A stretch of DNA of 64,000 nt from Candidatus Vagococcus giribetii (GCF_017316185.1 NZ_JAFLVX010000021.1:380-64379); one strand, 5' to 3'. Numbered from the stretch's first letter, positions 1 to 8,487 are shown. Made by a program: numbers and translations. The notes: generated from the sequence alone by a model not told the origin.

Positions 1-1
1 G

Positions 2-208
2 GAGTCAAAATATCCACTTTGTGAATTCTTCTACTTCTCAACACCAAAAGATCACTCTCACATAGCAATAAATTATGTTTTTCCAAAAAATAGCGACCTC
101 CAAGAGTTAGATTTTTTGTCTAACATCTGGGAGACGCTACAATATAGTATAGTGAATCTTTTAAAATTAAAATCCCGTTTAAATCAGTGTATATCTATAT
201 ATCATTAA
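2..208 (+). CDS. C-terminal fragment of an unrecognised protein
   Basis: The frame is open from the left edge of the window for 68 codons to TAA at 206-208. The residues look protein-like (mixed charged, aromatic and hydrophobic, ending in a helix-like stretch with LLKLKSRLNQ). I do not recognise the family. It converges on the membrane protein gene that ends at 274. An imperfect 21-bp inverted repeat with a 7-nt T-rich loop lies at 91-139 inside the frame, so an alternative is that this stretch is non-coding and structured. Only sequence left of the window would settle it. Confidence 0.4.
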   Translation, partial: ESKYPLCEFFYFSTPKDHSHIAINYVFPKNSDLQELDFLSNIWETLQYSIVNLLKLKSRLNQCISIYH

Positions 209-227
209 ATTGTTTCCAAAACATACA

Positions 228-275
228 AAATAAGTTGCCTCTCAGATTAAACAATCCAGGAGACAACTTATTTTT
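228..275. terminator. Bidirectional hairpin terminator
   Basis: Complementary arms AATAAGTTGCCTCTC (about 229-243) and the matching arm ending ACAACTTATTT (about 258-272) flank a short loop, with T-runs on the plus side and A-runs on the left. It lies just after the stop of the membrane protein on the minus strand and after the partial gene on the plus strand. Confidence 0.75.
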
Positions 276-1503
276 ATTTTTCTTTCACACTTTTAGCCAT
301 TGGCCATTTATCAAAGAATGTATTCATAAAGACCATCGGTAACATGAAGACAAATTGTCCCCCTAAAATACCTAACATCGGATGACCTAATCCTAAGTCG
401 TTCGCTCCAAATGGCCAGATATGTAAGTACTTGATCCAAAGAATACCTAATATTGAACCCACTGTTAGTACCACAGCAAATTGAATCAAGATGCGTTTAA
501 GAGCTGATGGCATAACGGTTTGATTTGGGTAATCATCAAAATGATGATGCCAAGCTAACATCACATTAATAATCGTTAAAGTAAATGATGCCACTGCTAA
601 ATCTGCTGGTAAACCAACTGATTCTGCTAAAGGTGTTAATAGGTTTCTTAAGATTGGTAAGAAGGTGAAGGCTCCTGCTAAGGCAATCCCTAAACCAACT
701 AAACCAGACCATGGTTGTTTCGTTGTGACTAATTTTTGTGGGTAGCCTTCCCCACCTTCTGCTGGAATTAAGAAGAAGAAGATAAACAATTGACACCAAG
801 CAAGTGCTGTTGACCAATCACCAAATGGTTGTTTCGTAATTGTCACTCCATCAATTTGTAACGTAAAGAAGCTTGGTACAATAAAGAATATCCATACTAG
901 TAAGGCAATGAAAAGCCCTAAAAATAGAGTACCAAAACTCACTGACCAATCGTCTTTCCCATGTTTACTGAATGGGTAGCGACCAAATAAACTTGTCAAT
1001 GGAATTTGAGCTAGGATTACTGCTAAGGTGAAGAAGTTAATAGCTGCCCACCCTTTGATAGCTAGTAACGCTTGTGTGTCATCAACTGGACGGAATAAAA
1101 CTTGCCAGCTAAACGGCTCCCACCATAATCCTAAGGCAGAAACAAAAATCGCAAACGCCACAAAACCAGTTACTAAAGCCATTCCTGTATAGCGAAGACC
1201 TGTAATAGGTTGTTTCGTTGTCTTTTTATTTTTTCCGTAGTTACCTAAACTAAGGGTAAACCAAACCCATGTTGAAATGACCATCCAAAAGAAGCTACCT
1301 TCTACAGATTCTTTTAAAAAGTGCCCTTGAACCTCAGGACTTAAACCTGCTACAGTACTTCCTCCAACTAACAACATAATTCCTTTAAAAATATTAGACC
1401 AGATTACCCAAAAAACTGAGGCAACGACAACTAGTAACGCAATTGTTGCTAATCCACTTAACACAGGATGTTTTATTCTTTTTTTCATGACAAATTTTTC
1501 CAT
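274..1503 (-). CDS. Polytopic membrane protein of unknown family (copy 1)
   Basis: This 409-residue protein has about ten hydrophobic segments, the first at residues 15-47. Loops contain conserved features: SPEVQGHFLKESVEG (about 55-69), PAEGGEGYPQKL (about 247-258) and a histidine cluster WHHHFDDYPN (about 318-327). I do not recognise the family. It is a close paralogue of the 408-residue protein at 2773-3999, sharing the start FVMKKRIKHP and the end FFDKWPMAKSV. It has its own promoter at 1593-1643, copied from the acyl-CoA operon promoter, so it is probably co-regulated. Transport of a short-chain acid is the simplest inference from context, but a membrane-bound enzyme using the histidine cluster is also possible. 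The start follows a GGGAG site. Confidence 0.9.
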   Translation of the reverse strand: MEKFVMKKRIKHPVLSGLATIALLVVVASVFWVIWSNIFKGIMLLVGGSTVAGLSPEVQGHFLKESVEGSFFWMVISTWVWFTLSLGNYGKNKKTTKQPITGLRYTGMALVTGFVAFAIFVSALGLWWEPFSWQVLFRPVDDTQALLAIKGWAAINFFTLAVILAQIPLTSLFGRYPFSKHGKDDWSVSFGTLFLGLFIALLVWIFFIVPSFFTLQIDGVTITKQPFGDWSTALAWCQLFIFFFLIPAEGGEGYPQKLVTTKQPWSGLVGLGIALAGAFTFLPILRNLLTPLAESVGLPADLAVASFTLTIINVMLAWHHHFDDYPNQTVMPSALKRILIQFAVVLTVGSILGILWIKYLHIWPFGANDLGLGHPMLGILGGQFVFMLPMVFMNTFFDKWPMAKSVKEK

Positions 1504-1592
1504 AATCGTCTCCCTTTTCTAAAGTTGATTGACTCCCTCATATCAACTTCATCATTCTAAAAAACATATTTTATCTAAATAATTTCGATTCG

Positions 1593-1643
1593 AATTTGCG
1601 CAAATTATAAGTTTACTTTAGCTTGACAGGTAAGCGATTACAA
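1593..1643 (-). promoter_or_regulatory. Promoter with palindromic operator and cre-like site
   Basis: On the minus strand TTGTAA (1638-1643), a 17-bp spacer and TAAAGT (1615-1620) form a sigma-A-like promoter. A perfect 14-bp palindrome AATTTGCGCAAATT (1593-1606) sits at the predicted transcription start. A cre-like site with two mismatches (1629-1642) overlaps the -35 box. The palindrome and cre centres are 36 bp apart, exactly as at 8360-8408. Confidence 0.65.
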
Positions 1644-1708
1644 CTTAGTTATTTTAAGAGAGAGTATTATAAAAATTAATAGAAATCGGGAAATCCTTGA
1701 TAGAAATA

Positions 1709-1748
1709 GAAAAAGACACCTTTTTTTGATTCAAAAGTGTCTTCTTGC
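1709..1748 (-). terminator. Rho-independent terminator after the FabK-like gene
   Basis: The arms AAGACAC-C-TTTT (1713-1724) and AAAAGTGTCTT (1734-1744) pair with one bulge. On the minus strand the stem is followed by TTTTT. It separates the acyl-CoA operon from the next promoter. Confidence 0.7.
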
Positions 1749-1775
1749 TAATTTAGCTATTGCTTATTTTATTTT

Positions 1776-2702
1776 TTATAGTTTTGGTAAAGAAATGTGG
1801 CGGTATTCTGTCAAAATATCCTCATGAATTTGAGCAACAGAGCGGATATTACTAATGTTACCAAGGATTTGACCTGCCATTAGTGAGCCATTTTCCACGT
1901 CCCCTTCAACGACTGCTTTGCGTAAAGAACCCATAGTTAATTTTTCTAATTCTTCACGTGGTACTTCATGACTTTCCATCTCTAAGTATTTCGTTGTCAT
2001 GGTGTTTCTGATAGTTCGAACAGGAGCTCCATTCTTACGTCCCGTTACAACAGTTGACGTTTCAATCGATTCAACTACTTTTTCTTTAAAGCTATCAGGA
2101 ATTGGACATTCTGTTGATGCTAAGTACACAGTTCCCATTTGAACGCCTTCAGCGCCTAAAGCAAGCGCCGCAGCTAAGCCTCGACCATCTGAGAATCCAC
2201 CTGCTGCCATCACTGGAATCGATACGGCTTTTGTGACTGCTGCGATTAACGGCATAGTCGCTACTTCTCCAATATGTCCTCCCGCTTCTGTTCCTTCTGC
2301 TACAACAGCATCGGCACCTAAATCTTCCATTTTTTTAGCCAATTTAGCGCTTGGTACCACAGGAATGACAATGACACCAGCTTCTTTCAAACCTGGCATA
2401 TATTTTTTAGGTGTTCCTGCACCAGTTGTGATTATCTTCACATTAGATTCGATAATAACATCGACGATTTCGTCGCAATTAGTCATCATTAGCATCACAT
2501 TTACAGCAAATGGTTTTTTAGTGATTGCTCTTGTCTTATTGATTTCTTCTCTTAGTTGATCAGCTGTCATACCACCTGAGGCAATAATCCCCAAACCACC
2601 TGCTTCTGAGACTGCTCTAGCTAATTGAGATGTTGAAATTTGAGCCATAGCCCCTTGAAAAATGGGATACTCAATTCCTAATAAATCCGTGATTCTTGTC
2701 AT
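1776..2702 (-). CDS. FabK-type enoyl reductase / nitronate monooxygenase family flavoprotein
   Basis: The 308-residue TIM-barrel flavoprotein closely follows the FabK pattern: YPIFQGAMA at the N-terminus, the FMN-binding GGLGII and TTGAG stretches, and the EGTEAGGHIG motif with the catalytic histidine (about residue 142). FabK reduces trans-2-enoyl-ACP with NADH and FMN. Here it is the seventh gene of an operon carrying thiolase, 3-hydroxyacyl-CoA dehydrogenase, crotonase and CoA-transferase, and no fab gene is near. An enoyl-CoA (crotonyl-CoA) reductase role is therefore inferred. A plain nitronate monooxygenase is the alternative. An AGAGGAA site precedes the start. Confidence 0.85.
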   Translation of the reverse strand: MTRITDLLGIEYPIFQGAMAQISTSQLARAVSEAGGLGIIASGGMTADQLREEINKTRAITKKPFAVNVMLMMTNCDEIVDVIIESNVKIITTGAGTPKKYMPGLKEAGVIVIPVVPSAKLAKKMEDLGADAVVAEGTEAGGHIGEVATMPLIAAVTKAVSIPVMAAGGFSDGRGLAAALALGAEGVQMGTVYLASTECPIPDSFKEKVVESIETSTVVTGRKNGAPVRTIRNTMTTKYLEMESHEVPREELEKLTMGSLRKAVVEGDVENGSLMAGQILGNISNIRSVAQIHEDILTEYRHISLPKL

Positions 2703-2772
2703 ATTAGTTCCTCTTTTCTTAATATAAGAGCTAGAGAGAAAAACTCTCTCTACCTCTTTAGTTTATCATAAT

Positions 2773-3999
2773 TTATTTTTGAACGCTTTTTGCCATGGGC
2801 CATTTATCAAAGAAGGTATTCATAAACAGCATTGGCATCATATAGACAAATTGACCACCCATAATGCCTAACATTGGATGACCTAACCCTAAATCATTAC
2901 CTCCAAATGGCCAAAGTCCTACATATTTAATCCAAAGAACACCTAGTATAGCTCCTATAACAATCACAATACCTAATTGAGCTAACACTCGACCAGCCAC
3001 TGAAGGAACCAACTCTTTGTTTGGATAATCATCAAAATGATGATGCCAAGTCAGAAGCACATTGATGATTGTTAACACAAAAGAAGCTACGGCTAAATCA
3101 GGAGCAATTTGCACTGATTCTGCTAAAGGTGTCAAAACACTTCTTAAAACAGGTAATAATAAAAAGGCTAGCCCTGCCGCAATCCCTAAACCAATTAATC
3201 CTGAGTATGGTTGTTTACTAGTGATTAGTTTTTGAGGGTAACCTTCTCCACCTTCTGCTGGAATTAAGAAGAAAAAGATGAATAGCTGACACCAAGCTAA
3301 AGCTGTCGGCCAAGCACCAAAGGGTTGAGTAGTGACTGCTACACCTTCAGTTTGTAGCGAAATGAAACTTGGTACAATAAACGTAATCCAATTAAATAAA
3401 GCTAAAAATAAACCTAATGATAGCGTACCAAAGGCGACAGACCACGGTTCTTTACTATGCTTACTAAATGGGTATTTACCAAATAGACTAGCTAGTGGAA
3501 TCTGAGCCAAAATAACGGATAAAGCAAAGAAATTAATTGCTGACCAACCCTTAATAGCCAAATGCGCTTGGGCTTCATCTACTGGTCTAAACAACACTTG
3601 CCAACTGAAAGGCTCCCACCAAATACCTAAAAAAGTAACGAACAGAGCAAAACCAACAATTCCTGATAGAAAAGCTAATCCTGTGTAACGCAAACCTGCT
3701 TGAGGTTGCTTAGTTGTTTTAGTATATTTTCCGTAATTCCCCATGTTTAAGGTAAACCATACCCACGTTGAAATCACAATCCAGAAAAAAGTTCCTTCAA
3801 CAGATTCTTTCAAAAAGTGTCCTTGTACTTCTGGACTCAGACTAGAGATAGCACTACCTCCAATGGCTAGAATAATCATCTTCCAAATGTTTGACCATAG
3901 AATCCAACCGATAGACGCGACTAAAACAATCACAACAACAGATAACAAACCACTTAATAAAGGATGCTTAATCCTTTTTTTCATGACAAATTCACTCAT
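2773..3999 (-). CDS. Polytopic membrane protein of unknown family (copy 2)
   Basis: A 408-residue paralogue of the protein at 274-1503, with the same motifs (PAEGGEGYPQKL and WHHHFDDYPN) and about ten hydrophobic segments. It lies inside the acyl-CoA operon between the CoA-transferase beta subunit and the FabK-like gene, which ties it to that pathway. It could import or export a short-chain acid or work as a membrane enzyme; nothing in the sequence decides. The start follows AAAAGGGAGAAGGTT. The 65-base spacer before it carries overlapping inverted repeats (4027-4064). Confidence 0.9.
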   Translation of the reverse strand: MSEFVMKKRIKHPLLSGLLSVVVIVLVASIGWILWSNIWKMIILAIGGSAISSLSPEVQGHFLKESVEGTFFWIVISTWVWFTLNMGNYGKYTKTTKQPQAGLRYTGLAFLSGIVGFALFVTFLGIWWEPFSWQVLFRPVDEAQAHLAIKGWSAINFFALSVILAQIPLASLFGKYPFSKHSKEPWSVAFGTLSLGLFLALFNWITFIVPSFISLQTEGVAVTTQPFGAWPTALAWCQLFIFFFLIPAEGGEGYPQKLITSKQPYSGLIGLGIAAGLAFLLLPVLRSVLTPLAESVQIAPDLAVASFVLTIINVLLTWHHHFDDYPNKELVPSVAGRVLAQLGIVIVIGAILGVLWIKYVGLWPFGGNDLGLGHPMLGIMGGQFVYMMPMLFMNTFFDKWPMAKSVQK

Positions 4000-4026
4000 A
4001 ACCTTCTCCCTTTTCTCACCATAATG

Positions 4027-4064
4027 GAGAGGTTAACTAGGTCAACCTCTCGTTAACCTAGTTA
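4027..4064 (-). other. Overlapping inverted repeats in the spacer between atoA and the membrane protein
   Basis: GAGAGGTT (4027-4034) pairs with AACCTCTC (4044-4051), and TAACTAGG (4034-4041) pairs with CCTAGTTA (4057-4064), giving an interleaved, pseudoknot-like order of arms. A third choice pairs AGGTTAAC (4030-4037) with GTTAACCT (4052-4059). No T-run follows, so this is not a standard terminator. It may tune expression of the downstream membrane protein or stabilise the mRNA. Confidence 0.4.
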
Positions 4065-4718
4065 CTATAGAGCCATTTCTTTCACTGTATCAGAGACAAT
4101 CACAGTAGCTTCTGTTTTGTCTAATACCTCTTCAACACTCACTCCTGGAGCAGTTTCTGTTAATAAAAGACCACCTTCAACAACCTCAAACACAGCCATG
4201 TTGGTAATGATTAAATCTACGACACCTGCTGCTGATAAAGGTAAGGTACAACGTTTCAAGACTTTAGAATTTCCTTTTTTATCAGTTTGTTGCAGAGATA
4301 CCACTACTTTTTTAGCACCTACTAATAAATCCATCGCGCCGCCCATACCTGGAGCTAAGACTCCTGGGATTAGCCAGTTAGCAATATCACCATTTTCTGC
4401 AACTTCTAAAGCGCCTAAAACTGTCATGTCCACGTGTCCACCACGAATAATCGCAAATGAAGTCATCATATCAAATGTTGAAGCACCAGGTAGTAACGTA
4501 ATCGGTGCGCCACCTGAATTACCTAAATCCGGATCTGACGTCTCAGCTGTAGGTGTTCCACCAAAACTAAGCGCTCCATTTTCGGCTTGTAAAAAGACGT
4601 TAACTCCTTCTGGAATGTAGTTAGCTGCGGCATTTGGAATCCCAAAACCTAAGTTAACTACTGAATCATTCGTAAATTCTTGTGCAATTCTTCTTGAGAT
4701 AATTTCTTTTGGGCTCAT
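4065..4718 (-). CDS. atoA: Acetate/acetoacetate-type CoA-transferase, beta subunit
   Basis: The 217-residue protein belongs to the 3-oxoacid/acetate CoA-transferase family, small subunit type. The catalytic glutamate lies in the AENG motif (E46), equivalent to the SENG motif, followed by the glycine-rich LLPGAS stretch. It transfers CoA between an acyl-CoA and an acid such as acetate or acetoacetate and works as a complex with the alpha subunit encoded just upstream. The frame extends upstream to 4757, but the ATG at 4718 has the ribosome site GGAGGTAGAA and overlaps the TAA of the alpha subunit by one base, which is typical of translational coupling. Confidence 0.92.
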   Translation of the reverse strand: MSPKEIISRRIAQEFTNDSVVNLGFGIPNAAANYIPEGVNVFLQAENGALSFGGTPTAETSDPDLGNSGGAPITLLPGASTFDMMTSFAIIRGGHVDMTVLGALEVAENGDIANWLIPGVLAPGMGGAMDLLVGAKKVVVSLQQTDKKGNSKVLKRCTLPLSAAGVVDLIITNMAVFEVVEGGLLLTETAPGVSVEEVLDKTEATVIVSDTVKEMAL

Positions 4719-5449
4719 TATTCTACCTCCACTTTTAATTGATTTGTACTTGCCCATAACTCGTTAAAGTAAGCTTTTGATTCTTCAAACGTGTCACCTT
4801 GAACAATATAATCAACTAATGGACCAGGTACTTCCACTTCATCAGGAGCAATTTCCCCTACTTCTACAATTTCATTCACTTCAGCAATAACTATTTTGGC
4901 AGCTAGAGCCATTTGTAAAATAGCTGATTTGCTTGTGCCACGAGCTAAAATGTTTCCTTGTTTGTCAGCTTTAAAGCCACGAATCAAGGCATAATCTGCT
5001 TTAAGCGGTGTATAGAGTAAATATTTTTTACCTTCTACTTCAATCACTTCATGCTCTTCTTCTTGTTGCGTTCCAACTCCAACAGGTGTCACAACTGCGC
5101 CAAGTCCAGCACCACCAGCGTGAATACGCTCTGCTAAAGTCCCCATTGGGCAAAATTCAATCTCAATTTCATTGTTTAAGTATTGGCGACTTAATTCTTT
5201 AGAGGTACCTACGTGAGCTCCAATGTATTTTTTGATTTGTTTGTTTAAAAACAATTCTTCCACATCGTGAACTTTACCTGGATAAGAAGCTACTGACATA
5301 ATCAACGTTAAACCATCAATGGTTTTATTTTGTGCTAACTTCTCAATCAAACAAATTGGAGTACTTACTCCTAAAAATCCTGAAATCATCATACTTGAAT
5401 TTGGTTTAATTAACGCAATCGCTTCTTCAACTGTCTTAATCTTATTCAT
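4718..5449 (-). CDS. atoD: Acetate/acetoacetate-type CoA-transferase, alpha subunit
   Basis: The 243-residue protein matches the alpha subunit of two-subunit CoA-transferases: the N-terminal MISGFLGVSTP segment corresponds to the oxyanion-hole glycine motif, followed by GAHVGTS and a glycine-rich region near residue 115. With the beta subunit it would activate or release short-chain acids. It lies 9 bases after the crotonase gene and is coupled to the beta subunit. The acid used (acetate, acetoacetate or butyrate) cannot be read from the sequence. Confidence 0.92.
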   Translation of the reverse strand: MNKIKTVEEAIALIKPNSSMMISGFLGVSTPICLIEKLAQNKTIDGLTLIMSVASYPGKVHDVEELFLNKQIKKYIGAHVGTSKELSRQYLNNEIEIEFCPMGTLAERIHAGGAGLGAVVTPVGVGTQQEEEHEVIEVEGKKYLLYTPLKADYALIRGFKADKQGNILARGTSKSAILQMALAAKIVIAEVNEIVEVGEIAPDEVEVPGPLVDYIVQGDTFEESKAYFNELWASTNQLKVEVE

Positions 5450-5458
5450 GGTAATCTC

Positions 5459-6241
5459 CTATCTGCTTTCGAATTTTGCTTTTCTTTTTTCAACAAAGGC
5501 ATACATACCTTCTTTTTGATCTTCTGTTGAGAACAAAGCACCAAATGAGGTCACTTCATAATCAAGTCCTTGACCAATCGTCATGTTGATACCTTCATTC
5601 ATAACTTTTTTACCCATCTCTACAGCTAGTGGTGCTTGTGCAGCGATTTTTTTGGCTAATGAAAGAGTCGTTGTCATTAACTCTTCTTGTTCAACAATAG
5701 TATTCACTAAACCAATTCGCTCAGCTTCTTCAGCCGAAATAACTTTACCTGAGAAGATTAATTCTTTGGCCTTTGCCATACCTACTGTACGAGCCAAACG
5801 TTGTGTCCCACCAAAGCCAGGAATAATTCCTAAACCAACTTCTGGTTGACCAAACTTAGCATTATAGGACGCAATACGAATGTCAGCTGATAAAGCTAAC
5901 TCACAGCCGCCACCTAAGGCAAAGCCATTTACTGCAGCGATTACAGGAATACGGAAGTTCTCAATCTTTTTGAATACTCGGTTGCCTTTTTCAGAGAAAC
6001 GACAAGCTTCCATAGTTCCCATATCAGACATTTCTGTAATGTCAGCTCCTGCTACAAAAGATTTTTCTCCGCTACCAGTGATAACCAATACATGAATATC
6101 ATCTGTTTCAATTTTTTCTAAGAGAATGTCTAACGCTTCTAGTACTTCTGAATTTAGCGCATTTAATGATTTAGGGCGATTAATAGTTAATAACCCAACT
6201 TTTTCTTCTTTTTTGTAATCAACACAAGATAATGTAGTCAT
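5459..6241 (-). CDS. Enoyl-CoA hydratase (crotonase family)
   Basis: A 260-residue crotonase with the oxyanion-hole region GADITEM (about residues 65-71), the GGGCELALSADIRIAS stretch holding the first catalytic glutamate, and PEVGLGIIPGFGGTQRL holding the second. Both glutamates are present, as in true hydratases. It interconverts crotonyl-CoA or a similar enoyl-CoA and the 3-hydroxyacyl-CoA. Its length matches short-chain crotonases. It sits between the dehydrogenase gene (15-base gap) and atoD in one operon. Confidence 0.93.
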   Translation of the reverse strand: MTTLSCVDYKKEEKVGLLTINRPKSLNALNSEVLEALDILLEKIETDDIHVLVITGSGEKSFVAGADITEMSDMGTMEACRFSEKGNRVFKKIENFRIPVIAAVNGFALGGGCELALSADIRIASYNAKFGQPEVGLGIIPGFGGTQRLARTVGMAKAKELIFSGKVISAEEAERIGLVNTIVEQEELMTTTLSLAKKIAAQAPLAVEMGKKVMNEGINMTIGQGLDYEVTSFGALFSTEDQKEGMYAFVEKRKAKFESR

Positions 6242-6256
6242 TGAACAACTCTCCTT

Positions 6257-7108
6257 TTAGTTATAATCAAAGAATCCTTTACCTGTTTTTCTACCTAACC
6301 AACCTGCTTCAAAGTATTTTTGAATCAGTGGTGATACACGGTATTTAGGATCTTTAAAGCCTTCATATAGGACATTCATAATTGCTGCCACAACATCTAA
6401 ACCTATCAAATCACCTAATGCAAGTGGTCCTAATGGGTGATTTGCTCCTAATTTCATGGCTTGGTCGATTTCTTCTGCTGTTGCCACATTTTCCCCTAAT
6501 ACAAATGACGCTTCATTAATCATTGGAATTAAGATACGGTTAACCACAAAACCAAATGAATCCCTTACTTCTACACCTGTTTTGCCAATGGCTGTTGTTA
6601 ACTCTTTAATGGTTGCTTGTGTCTCTTCTGATGTTGTCAAACCTGAGATAACTTCTACTAATTTCATCACTGGAGCTGGATTGAAAAAGTGCATACCAAT
6701 CACTTTATCTGGTCGTTTTGTAGCTAATGCAATCTCAGTAATTGATAAAGAAGACGTATTAGTTGCTAAAATAGTATGAGCTGGAGCCATTTCATCAAGT
6801 TGTTTGAAAATAGATAACTTAATGTCTTTTCTTTCAGTAGCTGCTTCAATCACCAAATCAACTTCCTTAGCTGATTCATAAGTTGTTGAAGGTAAAATAC
6901 GACTCATAATGTCTTCTTTTTGTCCTTCTGTTAGACGTTCTTTTTTGACTTGAGAAGCTAATTGTTTATCGATTTTTGCGATATTTCCCATTAAAATTTC
7001 TTCTGAAATATCATTTAAATACACTTCTTTTCCAGCTTTAGCAAAGACTTGAGCAATCCCTGCCCCCATTTGTCCAGATCCTACTACCATTACTTTATTA
7101 ATTGACAT
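6257..7108 (-). CDS. 3-hydroxyacyl-CoA (3-hydroxybutyryl-CoA) dehydrogenase
   Basis: The N-terminal Rossmann motif VVGSGQMGAGIAQVFAKAG binds NAD(P). The motif GMHFFNPAPVMKLVEVI carries the catalytic histidine, and the C-terminal domain contains GANHPLGPLALGDLIGLD. The length of 282 residues is standard for Hbd. It interconverts acetoacetyl-CoA and 3-hydroxybutyryl-CoA. The frame can be extended to a GTG at 7123, but the ATG at 7108 has a GGGAG site 8 bases upstream and gives the usual family start. Confidence 0.93.
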   Translation of the reverse strand: MSINKVMVVGSGQMGAGIAQVFAKAGKEVYLNDISEEILMGNIAKIDKQLASQVKKERLTEGQKEDIMSRILPSTTYESAKEVDLVIEAATERKDIKLSIFKQLDEMAPAHTILATNTSSLSITEIALATKRPDKVIGMHFFNPAPVMKLVEVISGLTTSEETQATIKELTTAIGKTGVEVRDSFGFVVNRILIPMINEASFVLGENVATAEEIDQAMKLGANHPLGPLALGDLIGLDVVAAIMNVLYEGFKDPKYRVSPLIQKYFEAGWLGRKTGKGFFDYN

Positions 7109-7134
7109 GAAACACACTCCCACTTTTTATTTTT

Positions 7135-8313
7135 TTATCTTTCAACGATTAAGGAAACCCCTTGACCGCCACCAATACATAAAGTTGCCAACCCATGATG
7201 AGCATCTCTTTTTAGCATTTCATGGATTAATGTGACTAGGACACGAGCCCCACTAGCACCAATTGGGTGACCTAACGCAATTGCTCCACCGTTAACATTG
7301 ACTATTTCAGGGTCAATTTGTAGTTCATTTACCACGCAAAGAGCTTGAGCTGCGAAAGCTTCATTAGCTTCCACTAAATCTAAATCGGCCACTGTCATGC
7401 CTGCTTTTTCTAAGGCTTTTTTGGTAGCAGGTATTGGACCAGTCCCCATTACAAGAGGATCTACACCTGATGTGGCATGAGCTTTAATGCTAACTAGAGG
7501 CTCTAATCCTAAAGCGTCTGCTTTTTCTTTACTCATCACAATTAAAATTGCCGCACCATCATTTAACCCTGAAGCATTTCCTGCTGTGACTGTTCCATCC
7601 TTTTTAAAGGCTGGACGTAATTTAGCCATGTTTTCAACAGTTGCACCAAATCTTGGATGCTCATCGATTTCTACGACAACGTCCTCTTTTCTCTTTTGAG
7701 GAACATTAATTGGAATAATCTCTTCTTTGAAACGACCACTTTTTATTGCCGCTTCTGCTTTATTTTGACTTTGGACAGCCAACTTATCTTGCGCTTCTCT
7801 CTCAATATGATAGGCATCACTGATATTTTCAGCTGTGATTCCCATATGAATGTCATGGAAACTATCTGTTAATCCATCTTTTATCATCGTGTCAACGATT
7901 TGACCGTTTCCCATTTTGCCACCCCAACGGTAATCATCTAATACAAAAGCAGCTTGACTCATGTTTTCTGTTCCACCAGCAACTACTACCTCATTATCCC
8001 CACTGATAATCGTTTGAGCTGCTAACATCACACTTCTTAAGCCTGAGCCACACACTTGATTAATCGTTAACGCTGGTACTTCTTTTGGAATACCTGCTGC
8101 AATAGATACCTGTCTAGCAACATTCTGACCCTTACCTGCATTTAGTACATTTCCTAGAATAACCTCGTCGACTTCTTCTGGAGATAGGTTTAATTTAGAT
8201 AATGATTCAATAATGACTTCTGCTCCTAAATCCACTGCGGAAACGTCTTTAAATGCCCCACCAAATGAACCAATTGCTGTTCTTAATGCTGATACAATGA
8301 CAACTTCTTTCAT
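7135..8313 (-). CDS. Acetyl-CoA C-acetyltransferase (thiolase)
   Basis: A 392-residue thiolase with all catalytic elements: the nucleophile C88 in [11 protein letters not shown], the NEAFA motif, the histidine in [14 protein letters not shown] (about 349), and C379 in CIGGGQG. It condenses two acetyl-CoA or splits acetoacetyl-CoA. It is the first gene of the acyl-CoA operon; the promoter is at 8360-8409. Thiolase next to CoA-transferase, dehydrogenase and crotonase allows either breakdown of a C4 acid or its synthesis; the FabK-like reductase in the operon favours a reductive direction. Confidence 0.95.
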   Translation of the reverse strand: MKEVVIVSALRTAIGSFGGAFKDVSAVDLGAEVIIESLSKLNLSPEEVDEVILGNVLNAGKGQNVARQVSIAAGIPKEVPALTINQVCGSGLRSVMLAAQTIISGDNEVVVAGGTENMSQAAFVLDDYRWGGKMGNGQIVDTMIKDGLTDSFHDIHMGITAENISDAYHIEREAQDKLAVQSQNKAEAAIKSGRFKEEIIPINVPQKRKEDVVVEIDEHPRFGATVENMAKLRPAFKKDGTVTAGNASGLNDGAAILIVMSKEKADALGLEPLVSIKAHATSGVDPLVMGTGPIPATKKALEKAGMTVADLDLVEANEAFAAQALCVVNELQIDPEIVNVNGGAIALGHPIGASGARVLVTLIHEMLKRDAHHGLATLCIGGGQGVSLIVER

Positions 8314-8359
8314 AACGATCTAACACCTTCCAATTTCTTATCATTTATTGGTTTTTGTT

Positions 8360-8409
8360 ATTTGCGCAAATCACACTCTTAATGTAACTCCTGAAGTAAC
8401 CGTTTACAA
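8360..8409 (-). promoter_or_regulatory. Acyl-CoA operon promoter with palindromic operator and cre
   Basis: On the minus strand TTGTAA (8404-8409), 17 bp, TACATT (8381-8386) form the promoter. A cre site (8395-8408; TGTAAACGGTTACT, one mismatch to TGWAARCGYTWNCW) overlaps the -35 box. The perfect palindrome ATTTGCGCAAAT (8360-8371) lies at the predicted transcription start. The layout suggests CcpA control and a second, unknown repressor. Confidence 0.7.
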
Positions 8410-8487
8410 TTTAATAAAATTTAAGATTCTCTTTAATAAAATTAATTGTTCGGTTTCTAGCTTTATATCTCTTTTAAGATAAATTAA

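Noticed and set aside
91-139. Imperfect 21-bp hairpin near the left edge as an RNA element or terminator
   Set aside because: It overlaps a frame that reads as protein without a stop to 206; the T-run is in the loop rather than after the stem.
4117-4620. 167-codon frame opposite atoA
   Set aside because: It is antisense to a well-conserved CoA-transferase gene with an intact active site; no ribosome site and no recognisable protein pattern.
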